Shown here piece after piece: positions 1 to 4,757 of a DNA stretch of 5,473 nt; within the stretch, counting starts at the first letter, position 1, and the number at the start of each line of letters is the position of its first letter. The DNA lies in contig JAGLSY010000016.1 of the NCBI GenBank assembly GCA_023135545.1, forward strand, positions 1-5,473. The letters are read 5' to 3'. The notes under the pieces were generated by a model. It did no database searches. It was given only the letters and a program-made list of their open reading frames with translations, and was not told the origin of the DNA. The position numbers and the translations under genes are program-made. This stretch comes from Thermoplasmata archaeon. Lineage in GTDB: Archaea; Thermoplasmatota; Thermoplasmata; SG8-5; JAGLSY01.

Positions 1-83
1 GAATGGGAGGCCACCATTCCGACCTTCAGTTTATCGGTATCATAGCCCGAGGCAATCTCCTGGATCTCCTTCCTGTCAATCAT
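1..83 (-). CDS. purP: 5' end of formate-phosphoribosylaminoimidazolecarboxamide ligase (PurP), truncated by window edge
   Basis: Only the first 27 complete codons are visible, reading left off the window. The peptide starts MIDRKEIQEI and continues with a GYD motif and then VGMVASHS. This matches the usual start of archaeal PurP proteins: a short helix, a GYD-type turn, then a strand ending in GSHS/ASHS that begins the ATP-grasp preATP fold. PurP is the ATP-dependent ligase that formylates AICAR with free formate, replacing the folate-dependent PurH step in archaea. The ATG at 83 is preferred because a TATA-like box lies about 35 bases upstream, which puts the expected transcript start within about 10 bases of this ATG. 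An in-frame ATG at 107 would add eight residues but lies too close to that box. The call rests on a short N-terminus, so a related ATP-grasp protein of the same family is possible. Confidence 0.75.
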   Translation of the reverse strand, partial: MIDRKEIQEIASGYDTDKLKVGMVASH

Positions 84-110
84 GGAATCACAGAAGCGAG
101 ATAGCATTTA

Positions 111-125
111 CCTATATAATTTAAA
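111..125 (-). promoter_or_regulatory. Archaeal TATA-like promoter for purP
   Basis: On the minus strand this reads TTTAAATTATATAGG, the most A/T-rich stretch of the spacer. Its centre near 118 predicts a transcript start near 91-92, giving a leader of only about 8-9 bases before the ATG at 83. No Shine-Dalgarno motif is present before that ATG, which agrees with a near-leaderless mRNA. The upstream BRE is weak. Inferred from sequence and spacing only. Confidence 0.55.
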
Positions 126-182
126 TTGATTATCATCCACTTCATAATAGGGCAGGTTCATCATACCCAGCATACATAGCTG

Positions 183-258
183 CTCCGAGCAGGCGAGAGG
201 GGGAAGGGTCGAGCCAGAGGAGGAGCAGGGTGGGGGGAGTACAATAGGATGGGGTGGG
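183..258. repeat. G-rich intergenic repeat, compact copy (two modules)
   Basis: This lies in the spacer between the divergent purP and DUF1616-like genes. It starts with CTCCGAGC. Module 1 (186-209) reads CGAGCAGGCGAG then AGGGGGAAGGGT and matches 2966-2990 apart from two substitutions and one inserted base. Module 2 (227-258) reads AGGGTGGGGGGAGT, six variable bases, then GGATGGGGTGGG, and matches 3140-3171 with the same G-runs and a seven-base variable core. Here the modules are only 17 bases apart, against 149 in the other spacer. Module 2 has four runs of three or more G on the plus strand, so a G-quadruplex is possible. The rest of this 241-base spacer holds the two promoters and nothing else I can name. 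Function unknown. Confidence 0.65.
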
Positions 259-298
259 AAAGACAGCCCAGCATTCTATCCTTCATCATTCCAAAACA

Positions 299-304
299 TT
301 TAAA
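299..304 (+). promoter_or_regulatory. Archaeal TATA-like promoter for the DUF1616-like gene and pth2
   Basis: TTTAAA, preceded by the A-rich stretch CCAAAACA that could serve as a BRE. The box centre near 301-302 predicts a transcript start near 326-328, almost exactly on the ATG at 325. There is no Shine-Dalgarno motif before that ATG, so a leaderless mRNA is the simplest reading. It would drive both plus-strand genes. Confidence 0.55.
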
Positions 305-324
305 CCTACCATGTTATCTCCAAC

Positions 325-927
325 ATGGTATTTCCCATGCTGGACATCATAAGGGCCGTCCTGGCCTTGCTCCTGATATTTTTCATTCCAGGGTTCATGA
401 TAGTCAACGCCATATTTCCTAGAAAAGGGGAATTGGATGTGGAGATGGACATGCTCTATCGCGGAGCACTGGCCATAGGTTTGAGCATCGTTGTAACCAT
501 CATGGCCGGGTTTTTCCTCAACGCCTTTGGTGTCAATCCGGATACTGGTGAAGGGTACTTTTCGACAATCTACATCACGCTTACATTGATCACTGTCTCC
601 ATTGTGGCCTTTGCGACGGGATGGTGGCGAGGAGCCTACCAATTCATGGGAAACTGGCATAGCAAATTGATAAGACCGTCACCCCCGGACCCTAAATCCC
701 TCACCGGTCCCATGCTCAAGGACAAGGCCAGAGGATTCGAGCACAGGCAGCTGGCAGAGGAAAAGTTCAAGACCATTGACAGGATAAGCCAGGTGGAAAA
801 AAATGAGGCCATGCATGAAGGAGAAACTGCCAAATATTATCGAGATAAGCGGCTGGCCCTTCAGGAAAAGTTAAGAGATATGGAAGCGAAGATGGTTGAA
901 CTGGAGCAGCAGGAGGAGTTGTATTGA
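325..927 (+). CDS. DUF1616-like membrane protein with cytoplasmic coiled-coil tail
   Basis: A 200-residue protein. Three membrane spans are visible at about residues 6-31, 46-68 and 79-99. The first ends in PGFMIVNAIFPRKGELD, which resembles the PGY.L..ALFPRK.ELD signature of archaeal DUF1616 membrane proteins. The second span, rich in G, S and I, also fits that family. The charged turn after span 1 and the WWRGA after span 3 suggest an outside N-terminus and a cytoplasmic tail. Residues about 127-199 are charged (many E, K, R, Q) and end in LQEKLRDMEAKMVELEQQEE, a clear coiled-coil pattern. DUF1616 proteins I know are longer and have more exported sequence, so this may be a short variant. 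The ATG at 325 fits the TATA spacing; ATG at 337 is possible. Its last codons carry an AGGAGG, and it runs into pth2. Function unknown; DUF1616 membership is moderately sure. Confidence 0.8.
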   Translation: MVFPMLDIIRAVLALLLIFFIPGFMIVNAIFPRKGELDVEMDMLYRGALAIGLSIVVTIMAGFFLNAFGVNPDTGEGYFSTIYITLTLITVSIVAFATGWWRGAYQFMGNWHSKLIRPSPPDPKSLTGPMLKDKARGFEHRQLAEEKFKTIDRISQVEKNEAMHEGETAKYYRDKRLALQEKLRDMEAKMVELEQQEELY

Positions 928-933
928 AAAAAG

Positions 934-940
934 AAGGAGA
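934..940 (+). promoter_or_regulatory. Shine-Dalgarno site for pth2
   Basis: AAGGAGA ends seven bases before the ATG at 948 and supports that start. A second motif, AGGAGG at 911-916, lies seven bases before a TTG at 924, so a start overlapping the stop of the upstream gene cannot be excluded. Confidence 0.6.
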
Positions 941-947
941 GTACAAG

Positions 948-1289
948 ATGGTCATTGTCATTAGAACGGATATCAAGCTGAGCCCAGGAAAGATGGCGGC
1001 CCAGGTTTCCCACGCGGCTGTCAACTGCTCCTTCGCGGCAAAGAAATCAAATACCAAGTGGTTCAGGAAGTGGTATGATGAAGGCCAGCGTAAGGTCGTC
1101 CTGAAGATTCCCAACCTGGCTGAGCTGCGGGAACTTCAGTATTCGGCAAAGGCGAATGACCTGCCCAATTCTCTAATTACAGATGCCGGACACACCGAAC
1201 TGCCTCCCGGAACTGTTACATGCCTGGGGATAGGGCCGGCTCCCGGAAATCTCATTGACAAGGTAACTGGCAGTCTGCCATTGGCATGA
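948..1289 (+). CDS. pth2: Peptidyl-tRNA hydrolase, Pth2 family
   Basis: Cytoplasmic enzyme that cleaves the ester bond of peptidyl-tRNA released from stalled ribosomes, recycling tRNA. It is the archaeal/eukaryal type, unrelated to bacterial Pth. From the ATG at 948 it has 113 residues, the usual size. Family blocks appear in order: VIVIRTDIKLSPGKMAAQVSHAA at the N-terminus (conserved K15, Q19, H22), DEGQRKVVLK in the middle, DAGHTELPPGT before the last strand, then IGPAP and IDKVTGSLPL at the C-terminus. A TTG start at 924 would give 121 residues and a four-base overlap (TTGA) with the upstream gene. I prefer ATG because archaeal Pth2 proteins usually start just before the VIVIR strand and it has its own good ribosome site. 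Co-transcribed with the DUF1616-like gene, 20 bases downstream of its stop. Family call is firm. Confidence 0.95.
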   Translation: MVIVIRTDIKLSPGKMAAQVSHAAVNCSFAAKKSNTKWFRKWYDEGQRKVVLKIPNLAELRELQYSAKANDLPNSLITDAGHTELPPGTVTCLGIGPAPGNLIDKVTGSLPLA

Positions 1290-1290
1290 T

Positions 1291-1310
1291 GTATCTGTGA
1301 ACCAGGATAC
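1291..1310. other. Small imperfect hairpin between convergent genes
   Basis: GTATCTG (1291-1297) pairs with CAGGATAC (1303-1310) over seven base pairs with one bulged G and a five-base loop. It fills most of the 36-base gap between the ends of pth2 and the four-span membrane protein gene. A role in 3'-end formation for either strand is possible, but there is no U-rich tract, so it is not called a terminator. Confidence 0.3.
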
Positions 1311-1325
1311 AAGGGTTGCAAGGGT

Positions 1326-1763
1326 TTACTTCGTTTTCAATCTGGCTGCAATTGTCAATATCAGACCTATGAAGCCCAATCCTACTGCCCCGAATATGTT
1401 CCTACCAGGATAGTCACTGAAGAGAGCAAGCACCAGGAATATTATCAGTCCAATTACGCCCATTCCAGCGCCGATGGTGATGAATAACTTCCCAGATCTC
1501 ACTCTCTTGTCCTTCTTCATCTTGATATATTTGCCATGGATCATAAATCCACCAAGTATGATGACCAGACCACCAAGTGAAGCGGCCAATGCTAGTATCT
1601 GGAACACGATATTCAGGCTGTCGATTCCGGTGATCTCAAATGCCAGATTTCCCAAAGCTTTCCATGTTTCAGCCCCGCTCATTCCTGCCAGCAACATGAG
1701 AATTCCACCGATTATGGCCATTAGACCGGCTTGCTCATTATTTGTCATCTTCTTCTTTCCCAT
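1326..1763 (-). CDS. Small four-span membrane protein of unknown function
   Basis: A 145-residue protein I do not recognise. Four hydrophobic segments are visible at about residues 11-29, 51-76, 93-115 and 121-140. The N-terminus (MGKKK), the loop between spans 2 and 3 (residues 77-92, with about eight K/R) and the tail (RLKTK) are all basic. By the positive-inside rule both ends and the middle loop are cytoplasmic. Glycine pairs recur in the spans (IIGGIL, SLGGLVIILGGF, AVGLGFIG), suggesting tight helix packing. No metal, redox or catalytic motif is seen. The start has a strong ribosome site, GGAGGG, seven bases upstream; ATG at 1748 is a less likely alternative. It follows tyrS by 27 bases on the same strand and is probably translated from the same mRNA, though a link with tRNA charging need not follow. 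Confidence 0.8.
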   Translation of the reverse strand: MGKKKMTNNEQAGLMAIIGGILMLLAGMSGAETWKALGNLAFEITGIDSLNIVFQILALAASLGGLVIILGGFMIHGKYIKMKKDKRVRSGKLFITIGAGMGVIGLIIFLVLALFSDYPGRNIFGAVGLGFIGLILTIAARLKTK

Positions 1764-1770
1764 ATATTAT

Positions 1771-1776
1771 CCCTCC
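1771..1776 (-). promoter_or_regulatory. Shine-Dalgarno site for the four-span membrane protein gene
   Basis: GGAGGG on the minus strand, seven bases before the ATG at 1763, lies inside the 27-base gap after the tyrS stop. It decides the start and shows that this gene is read by internal initiation on a tyrS transcript. Confidence 0.7.
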
Positions 1777-1790
1777 AAAGGATCAGATAA

Positions 1791-2843
1791 TCACTGTCCG
1801 ATTATCTTCTTAAGTGCCTCAAAATTATCCGGATGGGCTTTGAGATATTCCCTCGCGGGGGCCAGTATCTCGGCGATGGCATCGGCAACACCGTTCTTCA
1901 GGTCCATGGGATGAAGCTTTCCTTCCGAATAAGCCATCATCAGGTCGTTGTAGGTTTCGAAGGTGAGATTGCCGCCGAACTTCTCCGGTCTCTTTATCTC
2001 CATCTTTCCGAGTGACGGAAACACGACAAGTCTAGCATGATCCAGCACCGGGTTGGTTTCAACATCGTCCTGCGGGCAGAAGGCCTTGTTCATTTTCTTT
2101 CTGATAATGTCCGGCTCGTCGTGGATGAAGATACAGGAGCCGGGATCGGACTTGCTCATCTTGCCCTCTGCCGCGTCCATCCTGCCGCCGCCCTGAAGCC
2201 CCATCAGCAGAGGCCAGTGTAGTGCGACCGGCTTTTTCTCGCCCAGTTTGTCCGCGACATCCCGTGCCAGCATGTGAGCGTGCCTCTGGTCCATTCCCCC
2301 GATTGCGATGTCGATGTCCATGTAAAAGATGTCGGCAACCTGCATTGCCGGATATATGAGTTTGGAGGCATCACTGTCGGCTTCATCCTCCTGCCTGCCC
2401 ATGATAGTCATGGCCCGTTTTATCCGCGCCACGGTGGAGGCCTTGGAAACCCTGAGGACCTTCTCCCAGTAATCCTTGTTGCCAGCCAGCTCATCCGCAT
2501 ACTTGTAGATGATGTTGGGGTGGTCGGCGCCCAGGCCTTTCAGGCAGTCGATAAGGTAATCGCCGCATATCCTGATATTGCCCAGATCGCCCTCCATCTT
2601 GTCGTTGACGAAGGCGTGCCAGTCTGCAAGAAATACGATAACTTTGAAGTCGAGTTCTGCAAGGTCCTTCAACTTGCGGGCCACCATGAGTCCCTGGCCT
2701 ATATGAAGCAGGCCGGACGGCTCCACTCCCCAATAGGATATCAACTCGCCTTCCTTCTCAAGGATGGCTCTGGCCTCGGATTCTGTAACGACTTCCGAGC
2801 AGTTGTTGACCAGCTTGGCATATCTCTCATCGATGGATGACAT
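1791..2843 (-). CDS. tyrS: Tyrosyl-tRNA synthetase, archaeal/eukaryal type
   Basis: Class I synthetase that charges tRNA-Tyr in the cytoplasm. The 350-residue protein aligns by eye end to end with the Methanocaldococcus jannaschii enzyme. The Rossmann half shows YWGVEPSG with the tyrosine-binding Y37, the HIGH-type HIGQ at 47-50, YPAMQVAD with substrate residues Y164, Q168 and D171, GGMDQRHAHMLAR, and KMSKS at 228-232. D171 matches the aspartate that recognises the tyrosine hydroxyl, which argues against TrpRS. The C-terminal half has AFCP, IKRPEKFGG and LHPMDLKN; H311 and D314 match residues that contact the anticodon. The archaeal KMSSS loop is a canonical KMSKS here. ATG at 2843 is chosen because it lies 25 bases from the TATA-like box centre and gives the family N-terminus. 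A GTG at 2891 would add 16 unconserved residues. First gene of a two-gene unit. Confidence 0.96.
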   Translation of the reverse strand: MSSIDERYAKLVNNCSEVVTESEARAILEKEGELISYWGVEPSGLLHIGQGLMVARKLKDLAELDFKVIVFLADWHAFVNDKMEGDLGNIRICGDYLIDCLKGLGADHPNIIYKYADELAGNKDYWEKVLRVSKASTVARIKRAMTIMGRQEDEADSDASKLIYPAMQVADIFYMDIDIAIGGMDQRHAHMLARDVADKLGEKKPVALHWPLLMGLQGGGRMDAAEGKMSKSDPGSCIFIHDEPDIIRKKMNKAFCPQDDVETNPVLDHARLVVFPSLGKMEIKRPEKFGGNLTFETYNDLMMAYSEGKLHPMDLKNGVADAIAEILAPAREYLKAHPDNFEALKKIIGQ

Positions 2844-2864
2844 AGATAATGGGATTGCGGCATG

Positions 2865-2871
2865 TAATAAA
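2865..2871 (-). promoter_or_regulatory. Archaeal TATA-like promoter for tyrS
   Basis: TTTATTA on the minus strand, preceded by CAAAACTT as a possible BRE. Its centre at 2868 lies 25 bases from the ATG at 2843, predicting a leaderless tyrS mRNA. No Shine-Dalgarno motif precedes that ATG, in agreement. Confidence 0.5.
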
Positions 2872-2965
2872 GAAGTTTTGATAGAGCACACACAACGTAT
2901 AGACAGAATGATTCAAGGGTGGAACACAGTATTAGCCAGTCCACTCCGAGCAAGTAGACGCACCG

Positions 2966-2990
2966 CGAGCAGGTGAGCAGGGGGATGGGT
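2966..2990. repeat. G-rich repeat module 1, second copy
   Basis: CGAGCAGGTGAGC followed by AGGGGGATGGGT. It matches 186-209 with two substitutions (2974 and 2986) and one extra base (C at 2978). Same orientation on the plus strand as the first copy, about 2.8 kb away. Confidence 0.65.
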
Positions 2991-3039
2991 GGTAGTTCCC
3001 TTTGGATTAATCTAGTGACAATCGGCCTCCGAGCGAGCA

Positions 3040-3093
3040 GGCTAACCTGAGTTTTTCTTTATAACCCCTTATTTTCTTTTTGGAAGGTTAGCC
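3040..3093. repeat. Perfect 9-base inverted repeat around pyrimidine-rich loop
   Basis: GGCTAACCT (3040-3048) is the exact reverse complement of AGGTTAGCC (3085-3093), separated by 36 bases. Beyond one A-A mismatch, GC (3037-3038) and GC (3095-3096) also pair. The loop holds TTTTTCTTT (3052-3060) and its mirror image TTTCTTTTT (3073-3081) around an ACCCC core. On the minus strand the structure lies just past the likely citF terminator; on the plus strand the T-tracts would end any rightward transcript. Role unknown. Confidence 0.5.
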
Positions 3094-3108
3094 AGCACAG
3101 CGAGGATT

Positions 3109-3120
3109 AAAAAGAAAAAA
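3109..3120 (-). terminator. Oligo-T terminator of the ccl-citF operon
   Basis: On the minus strand this reads TTTTTTCTTTTT, 74 bases past the citF stop. Archaeal RNA polymerase typically terminates at U-rich tracts without a required hairpin, so this is the natural end of the operon transcript. A long inverted repeat follows immediately downstream. Inferred from position and composition. Confidence 0.55.
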
Positions 3121-3139
3121 TGGGCAGCGCAGCGGTGGA

Positions 3140-3171
3140 GGGTGGGGGGAGTTATCATCGGATGGGGTGGG
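3140..3171. repeat. G-rich repeat module 2, second copy (G-quadruplex potential)
   Basis: AGGGTGGGGGGAGT, seven variable bases, then GGATGGGGTGGG. It is identical to 227-258 in both flanking blocks and differs only in the short variable core. Four runs of three or more G lie on the plus strand. It starts 23 bases past the citF stop, so a citF transcript would carry the C-rich complement. Confidence 0.7.
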
Positions 3172-3194
3172 CTAATTGCAACGTGCTAGTAGAC

Positions 3195-4736
3195 CTATTT
3201 CTTCACCTGGTAGATAACGTCTATCACGGTCCCGTCCCGGTATGCGATGATTGCCACGACCCTGTCCTCGAAGTCCGGCTCCGTAGCCTTGCCGCCAGCC
3301 TTCTCCTCGGCCTTCTTTGCCAGGTCCTGGATGTCGACAACATTGAGATTGGCTTCCTTCGCCATGTCCAGCATATCTTCGCGGAGCGGATTTATGGCAA
3401 TTCCCTCCTCCGTGACAATCGCATCAATCGTCTCGCCAGGGGTTGTCACGTTGGTAACACGCTCCATCACTATTGGCCAGCTCTTGCGGTGGGTGGGGCA
3501 TGTAACTATGCACATCTTCGAGCCCGCGGCAACATCCTGGTGACCGCCGATTCCATGGAGAAGGTAGCCGTCCGAATGGGTATTGACATTTACATTGAAA
3601 TCGATATCAACTTCAGTTGCACTGAGGAGGGACAGGTCCACCATGTTGACCAGTTGTCCGCGATTGAATGGGTTGGCATAAAAATCAGGCTCTATCTCGT
3701 GGTGCTTGGGATTTTCCCTCAATGAATTTATAGAGGGAATATCAAAACTCTGGGTGTCCAGTACCTTTTCGATAAGGCCCTCGTTGAGCATGTCCACGAT
3801 GTGGCGGGTTATGCCGCCGTGAGCGAACCTGGCCGTCACTTCTTTCTTTTTCATCTTCTCCCTGATAAAACCGAGGGCAGCCAGTGATATTCCGCCGGCT
3901 CCCGCCTGGAAGGAAAATCCATCTTTTATCATGCCGCAGGCATCAGCCAGTTCTACAGTTTGACGGGCTATGTCAAGCCTCTGGGGGTCGGTGGTGGGCT
4001 GCATGGTGCCGGTGGCTATTCCCCCCGAGTCTCCGATGGAGTCCACTTCGACCACCCAGTCAACGTAAACCTGGGAGATTATCGGAGGCATCACGGGGTA
4101 GGGTTGTAGATTGTCGGTCATGACAACGCAATGATTGGCATATCTGGCATCGGCAAGCGCATAGCCCAGGGGGCCGCATGCCGAGGGGCCTTCCCTGCCA
4201 TTGGAATTGCCGTACTTGTCTGCAATGGGGGCCGCTACAAAGGCGGTGTCGATCTTGAGTGCTCCGATGTGGATCGCCCTGACTCGACTTCCATGGGAGC
4301 GGAGCACGGCCAGGTCATGCATTTTACCCTCTGATACCGTTCTCCCGACAGGGCCGTTTATGCTTCCCTCAATGGATGAAACGGTTCCGTTCTCTATCAT
4401 CCTGACAAGGGGCTCATGAATCGGAAACAGGGCGCTCTGGGCCAGTTTCAGGCCTTTCAGCCCTCTTTTCTGGGCCATGTCCAACACCATGTTGAGCACG
4501 TAATCTCCATTCCTCAGATGATGATGGAAGGAAAGGCAGGCCCCGTGGGTGATGCCGCATCTGTCAAAGGCATCGTCCAGGCTGGACACTATCTTGTCTG
4601 GGCTGTAGTTTGTCGGCTTCAGCGGAAGCGGTACTTTCCAGCCCCTTGCATGCCTCTCGTAAGCCCCCTTATAAGGAACCAGGTGTCGACCGCCGACTAT
4701 CGAGGGAATGTCTCTTCCGACCGCGTTGATTGGCAT
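3195..4736 (-). CDS. citF: Citrate lyase alpha subunit / citrate CoA-transferase (CitF)
   Basis: A 513-residue protein, the usual CitF length, that aligns by eye with bacterial CitF almost throughout. CitF moves the acyl carrier thiol from an acetyl to a citryl group, making a citryl thioester for cleavage. Shared blocks include SFHHHLRNGD (69-78), the block from NSNG to GPLGYALADA (177-197), QAGAGGISLA (277-286), HGGIT with VLDTQSFD (306-332), SATEVD (372-377), GIGGHQD (395-401) and the closing EDRVVAIIAYRDGTVIDVIYQVK. By comparison with other CoA-transferases, E375 is the likely catalytic glutamate; that is an inference. The first 50 residues differ from bacterial forms. ATG at 4736 has AGGAGG seven bases upstream. 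It is the second gene after the citryl-CoA lyase, 21 bases downstream. No citD, citE, citC or citX lies in the window, so its usual ACP partner is not in evidence and free CoA esters may be its substrate. Confidence 0.93.
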   Translation of the reverse strand: MPINAVGRDIPSIVGGRHLVPYKGAYERHARGWKVPLPLKPTNYSPDKIVSSLDDAFDRCGITHGACLSFHHHLRNGDYVLNMVLDMAQKRGLKGLKLAQSALFPIHEPLVRMIENGTVSSIEGSINGPVGRTVSEGKMHDLAVLRSHGSRVRAIHIGALKIDTAFVAAPIADKYGNSNGREGPSACGPLGYALADARYANHCVVMTDNLQPYPVMPPIISQVYVDWVVEVDSIGDSGGIATGTMQPTTDPQRLDIARQTVELADACGMIKDGFSFQAGAGGISLAALGFIREKMKKKEVTARFAHGGITRHIVDMLNEGLIEKVLDTQSFDIPSINSLRENPKHHEIEPDFYANPFNRGQLVNMVDLSLLSATEVDIDFNVNVNTHSDGYLLHGIGGHQDVAAGSKMCIVTCPTHRKSWPIVMERVTNVTTPGETIDAIVTEEGIAINPLREDMLDMAKEANLNVVDIQDLAKKAEEKAGGKATEPDFEDRVVAIIAYRDGTVIDVIYQVKK

Positions 4737-4743
4737 TTGTTTT

Positions 4744-4749
4744 CCTCCT
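4744..4749 (-). promoter_or_regulatory. Shine-Dalgarno site for citF
   Basis: AGGAGG on the minus strand, seven bases before the ATG at 4736, inside the 21-base gap after the upstream stop. It fixes the citF start and marks it as an internal gene of an operon. Confidence 0.75.
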
Positions 4750-4757
4750 ATGGCCCT

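Larger units (their letters stand above)
2931..3176. repeat. Composite intergenic element bounded by imperfect inverted repeats
   Basis: This 246-base stretch fills most of the 351-base spacer between the end of citF and the tyrS promoter. Its left end, ATTAGCCAGTCCACTCCGA, and the inverse of its right end, ATTAGCCCACCCCATCCGA, agree at 14 of 19 positions, the outer seven exactly. Inside are CTCCGAGC at 2944 and 3027, G-rich module 1 (2966-2990) and module 2 (3140-3171) shared with the spacer at 183-258, a nine-base inverted repeat, and oligo-pyrimidine tracts. No coding frame or transposase is seen, and I find no clear target duplication at the ends. It may be a small non-autonomous mobile element or simply diverged intergenic repeats. 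I see no gene in the spacer. Confidence 0.4.

Noticed and set aside
84..324. tRNA or other structured RNA gene in the divergent spacer
   Set aside because: No cloverleaf arms, no TTCAAAT-type T-loop and no CCA-end context; the G-rich stretch is better explained as a repeat.
286..660. Minus-strand open frame of 124 residues opposite the DUF1616-like gene
   Set aside because: Low-complexity, charge-rich peptide antisense to membrane spans, crossing the predicted promoter; the plus-strand reading explains the sequence.
2274..2840. Plus-strand open frame of 188 residues opposite tyrS
   Set aside because: It lies wholly within the strongly supported tyrS gene, resembles no family I know and has no ribosome site; it is an antisense shadow of a GC-rich gene.
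1791..2843. Tryptophanyl-tRNA synthetase as an alternative to TyrRS
   Set aside because: Y37, Y164, Q168 and D171 match tyrosine-binding residues, and HPMD at 311-314 matches the TyrRS anticodon contact.
2844..2891. Extended tyrS start at GTG 2891
   Set aside because: It adds 16 residues with no family counterpart and would place the start upstream of the TATA-like box at 2865-2871.
2931..3176. CRISPR array
   Set aside because: The repeated motifs are short, diverged, in both orientations and irregularly spaced; there are no unit-length repeats or spacers and no cas genes.
3120..3725. Plus-strand open frame of 201 residues over the spacer and the 3' end of citF
   Set aside because: Most of it is antisense to conserved CitF sequence, and its start lies in the G-rich repeat and oligo-A tract.
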